Positions 8,417 to 15,501 of a stretch of 64,000 bases of DNA are shown piece after piece (the stretch's first letter is position 1; each line of letters starts with the position of its first letter). Below the pieces are notes generated by a model. The model saw only the letters and a program-made list of their open reading frames with translations. It was not told the DNA's origin and did no database searches. The stretch is from DASRAJ01 sp035638255 (GTDB taxonomy: Bacteria; Bacteroidota; Bacteroidia; Chitinophagales; UBA10324). The position numbers and the translations under genes were made by a program. The stretch is taken from positions 23,918 to 87,917 of the forward strand of contig DASRAJ010000160.1 in the NCBI GenBank assembly GCA_035638255.1, in the 5' to 3' direction.

Positions 8417-9198
8417 TTGGATTAAAAAGGAAAACTGTGAAGCGAGATGACAAATGTAACAAGCAATTTATGAAACATACTGCGTCCAAGGTTTGAAACG
8501 CTCTTTACAAACCGTTCAAATCTCTTCATTCATTTTGTCAATTGCAATAACGAGATTTGACTTCTTCATTTACAATGTGAATTCGGAAAATACAACTAAG
8601 TCAAACGAGGAGGAACAAACAAATAATGACGACAAAGTTTCTGTTCTGACTCCCTCGCTTCAACAATTACCTATACTGCAATAGTTGAAGCCCATATTTC
8701 CCTCGAATGAAGAAACCATATTTGGTAACTGGAAGTCTCCAAAGAAGGCTACTGATCTATTCGAGGGAATTATTAAAGCCTCTGTGAAAGGAAATCCCAA
8801 ACCAAAAAACAAGCGAAGAAAAAGTGAAATGAGAGTAATCCCTATTTCTTTCAATGAATCATTTTGAAAAAATAGAACGTATAGGTTAACAAGAATTTCG
8901 TCAAAATCGCGTTACATTACGTCCGATGTGGCCAGATTACTTTGTTACCAATACACTTATTTATCAAAAAATCCACTAATGCTTTAACACGGTAAAGTAT
9001 GGATAATTACAGCACTTTTAAGCAATAAAGTGATGTTACTATCCATTAAGTTCATACACTTGCAATTTTAAAATTTGATTAGTTTTAAACCCTGAGAGCA
9101 CGGAAAAACATTTCGCGCACTGTATTTGTTACCCACAATTATCACACACACACACACCGACACACCCATCATTGTCACACCCACACGCAACAGCTACG
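8417..9198. other. 780-bp AT-rich intergenic region between hsdM and hicB
   Basis: No convincing long gene lies here. One plus-strand frame runs 8493-8684, meets a TAG at 8682-8684, and reopens with TTG at 8685 to 8867. The second part (60 aa) ends with a Lys/Arg-rich tail (KGNPKPKNKRRKSE) and looks more protein-like than the first. Upstream of the HicB-like gene there is a CA-dinucleotide tract (about 9142-9157) inside a longer CA-rich stretch up to about 9195. The hsdM promoter is presumably also here, but I cannot pick it out. Confidence 0.5.
8685..8867 (+). CDS. possible small basic protein (low confidence)
   Basis: 60 aa with a TTG start directly after an in-frame TAG. The sequence has a plausible small-protein pattern: an acidic/aromatic N-terminal half (NEETIFGNWKSP), a helical ATDLFEGIIKAS segment and a basic tail. 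The region upstream is also open in this frame for 63 codons, so it could be the surviving half of a longer broken gene. The opposite strand is open as well. No family is recognised. Confidence 0.25.
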   Translation: MKPIFPSNEETIFGNWKSPKKATDLFEGIIKASVKGNPKPKNKRRKSEMRVIPISFNESF

Positions 9199-9558
9199 AT
9201 GGAAAATCCCATGAATCAATCTATTCGCATTTTCGGAAATTGGGTAGAAGCGACCCTCCAAGTTCTCTTTTTACAGGAGAAAGGATTTATAATTGCTTTT
9301 TCCCCAGCCCTACAGCTATCAGCTTACGGCCACAATGTTGGCGATGCAAAAGCTGCATTTGAAACTACCATAAAAATTTTCTTCCAAGAACTCGTAAAAG
9401 ATCACGAACTAACCAATGAGCTTGTTTCACTTGGATGGAAATCAAACGATCATGAATTTCATCGCGAAAGTTTTTTGCAGGATCTTTTTGCCAATGAAAA
9501 AATCCCCATTACCATTCTGCAGCAGCAATCAGAACATTTCCGTACTACAATAGCTTAA
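9199..9558 (+). CDS. HicB-like antitoxin family protein
   Basis: 119 aa from the ATG at 9199; a TTG at 9172 would add nine residues but lies inside the CA-rich tract. The core FLQEKGFIIAFSPALQLS followed by AYGHNVGDAKAAFETT is the HicB partial-RNase-H-like fold: a strand, YxAxSPaL-type strand, G...eA helix. A helix (IKIFFQELVKD) and a LVSLGWK segment follow, as in Bacteroidota HicB relatives paired with HicA. Normally it would bind and neutralise HicA. The cognate toxin-like gene lies 30 bp downstream but on the opposite strand, which is unusual for this family. Confidence 0.6.
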   Translation: MENPMNQSIRIFGNWVEATLQVLFLQEKGFIIAFSPALQLSAYGHNVGDAKAAFETTIKIFFQELVKDHELTNELVSLGWKSNDHEFHRESFLQDLFANEKIPITILQQQSEHFRTTIA

Positions 9559-9588
9559 TTCATCATCCTTAGTCAGGACACAAATCCA

Positions 9589-9822
9589 TCAACAATTGTT
9601 TTGCAAGAAGGTATAAAATTCTTCCATGGCAATTCCCATTGATTTTAAATTCGTCCGTATGTGAAGCTCAGGAATTTCGCGTGTGTTTTGAAAAACGATA
9701 GGTCTTCTGCAATTGGGGCAATTCCAAATGTTATGATCACCTTCACATCGCTTGTAATGACAACCCTTTGAGTCAAGAAATTTTTCGAAGCATGATCGCT
9801 TTATCGAGCCAAATCTACCCAT
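9589..9822 (-). CDS. HicA-like toxin family protein
   Basis: 77 aa from the ATG at 9822. The pattern FEKFLDSKGCHYKRCEGDHNI places His30 in the GsH-type position of HicA, an mRNA-interferase-like double-stranded RNA-binding fold. RPIVFQNTREIPELHIRT and LKSMGIAMEEFY match the strand and C-terminal helix of Bacteroidota HicA variants. A CPNC pair (35-38) plus Cys21/Cys26 is an unusual addition and may bind metal. The gene faces the HicB-like gene tail to tail with 30 bp between stops. Toxin activity is inferred from the fold only. Confidence 0.55.
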   Translation of the reverse strand: MGRFGSIKRSCFEKFLDSKGCHYKRCEGDHNIWNCPNCRRPIVFQNTREIPELHIRTNLKSMGIAMEEFYTFLQNNC

Positions 9823-10192
9823 GGTTGCCTTTTATGATTTCGTTAATTATTTTTTTCCACACCTGTACCTACGTATAGGTTTACTGCTTACTTTTGTATC
9901 CAACAAAAAAGCCAGAGCCGTTCATTTACCCTCTTACTTTTTGTTGCTTGACTCTCAAAATGTTTTACGTGAATGCTCCATTCGTCGTGGAGCATTCGCA
10001 TTTTGTACATCAAAGATACCGAATTGAGTGTGTTGTAAATAACAAATGTTAGTTTTTTTGAAATTTATTTTTCCACAGAGTTTGCCCGCCATCGCTACAA
10101 AAAAAATATCAATGAGGCAATAAATTTTATGAACAGATGGTAAGCCCATCCAAAAAATTCCTTACAATACAGTCAGCAAAAAAGATTGTATC
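9823..10192. other. 370-bp intergenic region with one hairpin
   Basis: AT-rich and without a supported gene. It should contain the promoter of the HicA-like gene, whose ATG is at 9822. A perfect 10-bp inverted repeat lies at 9971-9997. Open frames here are short and lack protein-like composition. Confidence 0.5.
9971..9997. terminator. perfect 10-bp hairpin, possible terminator
   Basis: GAATGCTCCA at 9971-9980 pairs perfectly with TGGAGCATTC at 9988-9997 around a 7-nt loop, followed by GCATTTTG. The T-run is short, so termination is uncertain. It could also be an operator. Confidence 0.4.
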
Positions 10193-10405
10193 ATGACCAA
10201 GAAGGAAAAGAAAGAACTTGCGCTGCAACTCAAAGCAGAGATTGACGCGAAGAAACCGAAGCCGGAAAACACTGAGATCATTTCAAAGGAGAAATTGAAA
10301 CGCGGCAACGAACAACGATACGCCAACGGCAAAGCGAAATCCATGAGAGCGGTGAAGATGTATAAGCAACCAAATAGAAATCATTGGGACACCGCCCCGT
10401 GGTAA
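10193..10405 (+). CDS. small lysine-rich hypothetical protein
   Basis: 70 aa, starting with ATG. It is strongly charged (begins MTKKEKKELALQLKAEID), with no membrane segment, and ends in an Asn/Pro/Trp-containing tail (NRNHWDTAPW). The reading frame has typical coding composition, unlike the surrounding intergenic DNA. Lys-rich small proteins of this type are common in Bacteroidota and have no known function. It stands alone between two long intergenic stretches. Confidence 0.45.
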   Translation: MTKKEKKELALQLKAEIDAKKPKPENTEIISKEKLKRGNEQRYANGKAKSMRAVKMYKQPNRNHWDTAPW

Positions 10406-10809
10406 AAGAAAAACCCTCACAAATTCCCCCGGAGAACTTACAAGGACTTTTCCTCTAATTCACTTCCACAAGATAAAAAAGAATCTTCACACCCCACCGC
10501 ATGAAAAGCCGCTCCCGTCCCGAAAAGTTACCGAACTTCGCCCGCTCAATTACCCGCTAAGCTGTCAGGAATTTGGGTGGTCGTATAACAGATATATAGT
10601 ATCCATAATATTCCCACAGCACAAAGACTTAAATACAGAATTGCTTCGTGCATTGTTAGTGCGAATGACACGTCCATCTGACAACATCAAATCCGCTGTT
10701 CTCTTTCGACTAAGAACATCTTTAAAAGTGAATTGCAAAGTGGAGAATTTTTGGTAGTCATCTGCATGAGTTGAATTCTTAAATCTTGAACTTTGCCAAA
10801 GACTTAAAA
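10406..10809. other. 400-bp intergenic region upstream of the large nuclease-like gene
   Basis: No gene or clear hairpin is seen. The stretch around 10481-10560 is more GC-rich than its surroundings (for example GCCGCTCCCGTCCCG), so it may be the edge of an older insertion. The promoter for the two downstream plus-strand genes should be here. Confidence 0.4.
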
Positions 10810-13704
10810 ATGAAGGATATTATGGAACCAATTTTCTCAGATAATTTCTTGTCACACTACCTTTCAGAATTCAAACTGGCTTCCGTAACTGATGTGCGAG
10901 GCATTACTCAAATCGTCAAGTCTCTCATTTTGGAATTAGATTCCGGAAAACTTGAAACTCTAAAAGAGGAAGAAGTTAAATCCCGATTCATCAATAATTT
11001 ATTCGGTAATGTTTTGGGGTTTAATTATGGTAACTCAAACGAGTGGCAGTTAAAGGAAGAAACCAAATCAAGAGTTGACGGAAAAAAATCAGATGCCGCG
11101 TTGGGATATTTCTACAGTAAGAAAGAAAAGAACAGTGATGTAAGAGCAGTGATTGAAATGAAAAATGCAAATACAGATTTGGACAAGCCACAAAACAGGA
11201 AAGGAAATCAAACATCAGTGGAACAGGCGTTTTCTTATGCGCATAAAATGGGCGGGACTTGCAAGTGGGTAATTGTTTCCAACATGAAAGAAACAAGGTT
11301 TTACGCTTCCAACGACAGTTCCAAATATCAAGTGTTTTTCCTTAGAGATTTAGCCAATGAAAACAAATTGAAGGAGCTTCTCTTACTCTTTCACAAAGAC
11401 AGGATCATTAAAAAGTTAGACAAATCACGAACTGATGTACTCCTGGAAAGATCAAAATTGTTTACAGCAGAACAAGAGCAGCCGCTTCACATCATTGATA
11501 AAGTTGACAAGTGCGTGAAAAGATTTAAAGGTTTTGGTTTTGTTGATCCCGAATTTATTGTTACGATTTATCCCTTTAACATCTTAGATGAGCACGTGTG
11601 GCAATATTCAGGCAGAAATCTTTTTACGATCAATCCGGAGATCTTCAACTTGATGCAGGGTGTTAGCATTGAAAACAACGAAGTTGTCTTTACTGATGAG
11701 TTGAAAGCCGAAATTGAAGCAGCAAATATTGTGGACGCAAAGGCAAAACTTGAAAACGCCTTTCGGTTTCTCAATCATTCCCTGATTGAGGAGATAACAG
11801 CAATAAAAGATTACAAGCAAGTTGAGCAGAGGAATAAAAAAACGTTGGGTTTCAATCATAGAATTCAATTCAATTTCAAAGAAGGTGTAGAAGGAATTAC
11901 GAAGAATATTCAAATCGTAAACAGCAAAGCTTGCGATTGCCTGATATGCAATTATCGAAGCCTGAAATTCAGTGCACTATTGGAAAAACTCAAAGTCGGA
12001 TTTGGAAATGATGATTTGAACAATGGTGAATATGCGTATGGAAATTATCTTGCTGCTACGAACAATTTCAAAACTTCATATAGTATTTACAAGGCCATTG
12101 AAAAAGAAATTAAAGGCAAAGAAGGATATGAAGTTGAATACTTTCTCACCAAGCAAAACATCAGGTACTTGCACAATCTTATTTTGGATTATCCTTATGA
12201 TGATGGCAAGGAGATTTTAAGTGACATCAAAGCAGTTGATCTGGATAAAGTGATTTATGATGAAATAGAGTTTAGCGTTGACAAAGAAGTGAAGGATTAC
12301 CTGGTGGATGTAAAAGACGATTCTTTAATTTACAAAGTACAGGATAAGATTGAGGAAATCACTTTTAAAATTGATCAACTGAAAAAGCTATATGACAATG
12401 GAGGTGTTCAATATGCAGGACCCAATCTCCCAAACGAATTATTTCAGGCTTACTACTCACTCTATCTCCACGTCAATAGGAATTACATTGTGTACGACGT
12501 ATTCACTCGGTACAAAACGTTGACAGCAAAAGTTTTCAGAGGCTTTATTGTGAGCTATCAAACAAAAGAAGTTGGATTAAAAAAATTCAATGAATTCCTT
12601 TTAACTGAAGCAATCTTGCACATAAACCCAAGCGATCTTCAGGAAATCTTGAAGGAGGTTGATGTAATAAATACTGATGATGAATGTGTAGTAAAGCTTT
12701 TGGAAAAACTAAACAACTTCACAGCCTCCTATCATAGAGATAGTTTCTTTGGTGATCCGGTCAAAAGCGATTTGCTTGAAGAATACTTAAAAAATTCCCG
12801 GTTCAAAGAAAATTTCACAGACATCTTCTCAAATCTTTTTACAGTTTTTACAAAGTTGGAAATATCAAAAGAGGAGTTCGGTAATTCAAAAAAAGCAGTA
12901 TTGAAATATTTAAAAACAGAAACGGAGTTAGCTTGGTATGATATTAAACAGTTTGCAAAATTTCTTGCACAAAAAGGGTATCTGTTTGATGCGGGAGAGC
13001 TAATAGAGATTTTGAAAATTGCAATTGATGGTGATGAATTTGGTTTCAACAAATACAATGATTTAATTGAAACAACCTCAAGGGCAATCAGTAAGTTTTA
13101 TCCCGACTACAGAATTGATAATGTGAAGCTGATTCAAACAGCAATACTGAAATGCAAGTCTGATAATGGCAATCAATCCAACTACATGCATCTGGTTCAC
13201 TTAGTAAGAGTTTGCGCTGATAACTGTAGTCAGATTTTGCTGAACACTTTTGAAATTCAACTTGACAGCAAATTCAACAGTAATTTATACGAAGCCCTTA
13301 TTGAGAACGCCGGTTACGACTGGAGTTCAAAAAATTACTTCCAGATTTATTCAGATCATGTAAACCGCAGCAAAGGCGGAAGAGCACATAAGTTTGGTAA
13401 GCAGGAATTGACAGATTTGGTTTTCATTCATTACGCTTACCTCGTGTACAAACTGAATATTGACTTTGGAAGAAATGAATTTAAATCATTTACCAATCTC
13501 AACAACTTTGAGACTTGGTTATTAAATCCTTCGGAGTTTGACTATGGAAAGTTTGATGCAAAATGGTTGACAGACCTTGACGACCCAATTTTCTTGAACA
13601 GATTAAAAAACAGCACTGAAATAAAAAGTGCTCTTGATATGGAATTGAAAAATTCATTTGAACCGATATTAGCCGGGATCAGATACAATCATTTCACCAA
13701 TTAG
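10810..13704 (+). CDS. large protein with type IIG-like PD-(D/E)XK N-terminal domain
   Basis: 964 aa from the ATG at 10810; an in-frame TTG at 10786 would add 8 residues. Residues 60-165 match the N-terminal nuclease domain of type IIG/Eco57I-like enzymes: FINNLFGNVLGFNYG, then SDAALGYF (94-101), AVIEMKNAN (114-122) and VEQAFSYAHKMGG with CKWVIVSN. Asp95 and Glu116-x-Lys118 form the PD-(D/E)XK core. The remaining 780 residues are helical and contain no methyltransferase motif (no NPPY), although a CDCLICN cysteine cluster sits mid-protein. It is therefore a nuclease-like protein without its own modification domain. It forms a pair with the next gene, 55 bp downstream. Confidence 0.65.
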   Translation: MKDIMEPIFSDNFLSHYLSEFKLASVTDVRGITQIVKSLILELDSGKLETLKEEEVKSRFINNLFGNVLGFNYGNSNEWQLKEETKSRVDGKKSDAALGYFYSKKEKNSDVRAVIEMKNANTDLDKPQNRKGNQTSVEQAFSYAHKMGGTCKWVIVSNMKETRFYASNDSSKYQVFFLRDLANENKLKELLLLFHKDRIIKKLDKSRTDVLLERSKLFTAEQEQPLHIIDKVDKCVKRFKGFGFVDPEFIVTIYPFNILDEHVWQYSGRNLFTINPEIFNLMQGVSIENNEVVFTDELKAEIEAANIVDAKAKLENAFRFLNHSLIEEITAIKDYKQVEQRNKKTLGFNHRIQFNFKEGVEGITKNIQIVNSKACDCLICNYRSLKFSALLEKLKVGFGNDDLNNGEYAYGNYLAATNNFKTSYSIYKAIEKEIKGKEGYEVEYFLTKQNIRYLHNLILDYPYDDGKEILSDIKAVDLDKVIYDEIEFSVDKEVKDYLVDVKDDSLIYKVQDKIEEITFKIDQLKKLYDNGGVQYAGPNLPNELFQAYYSLYLHVNRNYIVYDVFTRYKTLTAKVFRGFIVSYQTKEVGLKKFNEFLLTEAILHINPSDLQEILKEVDVINTDDECVVKLLEKLNNFTASYHRDSFFGDPVKSDLLEEYLKNSRFKENFTDIFSNLFTVFTKLEISKEEFGNSKKAVLKYLKTETELAWYDIKQFAKFLAQKGYLFDAGELIEILKIAIDGDEFGFNKYNDLIETTSRAISKFYPDYRIDNVKLIQTAILKCKSDNGNQSNYMHLVHLVRVCADNCSQILLNTFEIQLDSKFNSNLYEALIENAGYDWSSKNYFQIYSDHVNRSKGGRAHKFGKQELTDLVFIHYAYLVYKLNIDFGRNEFKSFTNLNNFETWLLNPSEFDYGKFDAKWLTDLDDPIFLNRLKNSTEIKSALDMELKNSFEPILAGIRYNHFTN

Positions 13705-13759
13705 TTTCTAATACTTTCTGCTCAAGAATGATACTCTACAATTTGAAACTTTAGGCAGT

Positions 13760-14923
13760 ATGGGGGGTTTCTTCTTCGAAATATTTAAGACTCCGGAAGA
13801 TCATTTTAAATGGGAGAATCATTTTGAGTTCATCCGAAGAAATCCTGAGATGGAAGAGTCCTTAAGAAGCGAGGTGCTTCAAGCATTTCTTTTTTTCAGG
13901 AAGGAATTCGGCAACGATTTAATAAAGAATCATTACTATAACAATCATCCTGTTGTTTCTGCGATTCAAAATAAAGCGCCCTGGTCACTGAAATGGTTGG
14001 TCAATCTTCATTCATCGTTGAAGTTTTACAAAGGAGTAAATTGTAACTACAAAAGAATATTGCCAAAGATGTTATCAGCGCAATATTGCACCCACGAGGG
14101 AATTCCATTTATTGGAATCGCGGATGATTATCGCAAGCGCGGATTGAATGTTGCATTTGAACCGGATGTCCTTTCAATCAAGAAACCGGACTTAGAAGTT
14201 AGTGATATTGCAAGTGAAGAAAGAATTTACTTGGAAGTTTCAATGCAGATCAAAAGTGCTCAGCGAAGTCACGATGGTAAACTCTATTCTACGCTCATTG
14301 ATCAGTTTCTAATTGTTCCACCTGGTTTACCTTTTACCGGCAAGATGTTTCAAAGTTTTTCATTCGAGGAATTGAATTCCCTCTGCAGTGAAATTCATTT
14401 TAGGAAACAGACAGCGTTTGAAAATGAATCCATTGTCTCGTACAAAAATGAGATGATTGAATTATTTGTTGCTCACCCGAATCGTTTTTCTGAACTCCAA
14501 GCGATAGCAGATGAGAAAAATTATCGTATCAATAATATTCAATCGCTGCCTTTGGTGATTGATGAATTCGAAAGAATACGAGGTAGGAAAATCAAAGAAG
14601 AGGCGAAGCAGATACCTGCAGAGTCTTATGGAATTATCTACTTCATTATTGAACCAACTTACCGACTTGGATATGATCCACTCGATGATATGTTAAACAT
14701 ACAAAAGAAGCTTGAAGAATTTCCAAATATCATTGGCGTCTCAATTCAAAGTGAATGGCTTAATCAGGGAGAGGATATTTTAATTCATGAAGCAGATATC
14801 CTTTTTCGTAGGAAGATGTTTTGGAATGCTCTTCAACAAGAAACATTCTTCGTCATCAACAGGCAAGCAGCATCTTGCATTTCTCCTGAGATGTTTTCAA
14901 AAATTATTGAGTCATTCAAGTAG
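13760..14923 (+). CDS. hypothetical protein, possible restriction-endonuclease fold
   Basis: 387 aa. I do not recognise a named family. The segment KKPDLEVSDIASEERIYLEVS (141-161) has a PD...ExS layout that could be a PD-(D/E)XK core with Ser replacing Lys. The first 120 residues are helical with many aromatics. The C-terminal part (about 285-385) is an alpha/beta domain beginning YGIIYFIIEPTYRLGYDP. It starts 55 bp after the large nuclease-like gene, on the same strand, and the two probably form one transcript. The gene ends 250 bp before tRNA-Asn. A defence role is inferred from context. Confidence 0.55.
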   Translation: MGGFFFEIFKTPEDHFKWENHFEFIRRNPEMEESLRSEVLQAFLFFRKEFGNDLIKNHYYNNHPVVSAIQNKAPWSLKWLVNLHSSLKFYKGVNCNYKRILPKMLSAQYCTHEGIPFIGIADDYRKRGLNVAFEPDVLSIKKPDLEVSDIASEERIYLEVSMQIKSAQRSHDGKLYSTLIDQFLIVPPGLPFTGKMFQSFSFEELNSLCSEIHFRKQTAFENESIVSYKNEMIELFVAHPNRFSELQAIADEKNYRINNIQSLPLVIDEFERIRGRKIKEEAKQIPAESYGIIYFIIEPTYRLGYDPLDDMLNIQKKLEEFPNIIGVSIQSEWLNQGEDILIHEADILFRRKMFWNALQQETFFVINRQAASCISPEMFSKIIESFK

Positions 14924-15122
14924 TTGTAGGAGTAGCTTGGTCGCTGTTTTACCTTCTTAACCTATTTGGAGTTCCATTAAATTCTCATGAATAAAAAAGT
15001 ATCATAGCCGTATTCTCATCCAGTAATTCTCATTTCCATTGGAAATAAGCATGCTAGCAAAGCCGAATTTTTGTTCCAAAACTCATCAATTTAGCACGAA
15101 TTGTATATCCTTTTGTATGTAC

Positions 15123-15165
15123 ATCAAAAAAGCCCCTGAAAGTAAATTACTCTCAAAGGCTTATC
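15123..15165 (-). terminator. terminator downstream of tRNA-Asn
   Basis: Read on the minus strand, an imperfect stem (AAGCCTTTGAGAGTAA against TTACTTTCAGGGGCTT) is followed directly by a run of T. It lies about 10 nt after the tRNA 3' end and fits an intrinsic terminator. Confidence 0.65.
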
Positions 15166-15173
15166 TGGTAACG

Positions 15174-15247
15174 CTCCCCGGGTTGGACTTGAACCAACGA
15201 CCCTCTGATTAACAGTCAGATGCTCTAACCAACTGAGCTACCGAGGA
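15174..15247 (-). tRNA. tRNA-Asn (anticodon GTT)
   Basis: On the minus strand a full cloverleaf can be folded. The acceptor stem is TCCTCGG against CCGGGGA with one G-U pair. The D arm is GCTCAGTTGGTTAGAGC, the anticodon loop CTGTTAA carries GTT, and the T arm is GTTGG TTCAAGT CCAAC. The discriminator base is G. CCA is not encoded. The 3' end points towards the accessory island at lower coordinates. Confidence 0.93.
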
Positions 15248-15501
15248 ATTTTCTCCCTGGATCATTTCTGATATTTCAGAATCATATTCTCCAAAGGGAC
15301 GGCAAATTTAGACGATTGAGTGTAAAAAGAAAATTAAGCGTTCGTCGTGCGATTCTGATTCTTATGAGTGCAGTTATCTGAATTAAACAACTTGTTTAGT
15401 GATGTAAGAATGCCGCTAAATCCGGAGTTTTCCACTACAGGTAAAATTGAATCTAACTTTACTCCTGTTGATTGCATCAATCATTTCACTCAAACTCAAT
15501 A

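Noticed and set aside
9955..10149. Minus-strand 64-codon open frame
   Set aside because: No protein-like composition; it overlaps the hairpin at 9971-9997 and AT-rich intergenic DNA.
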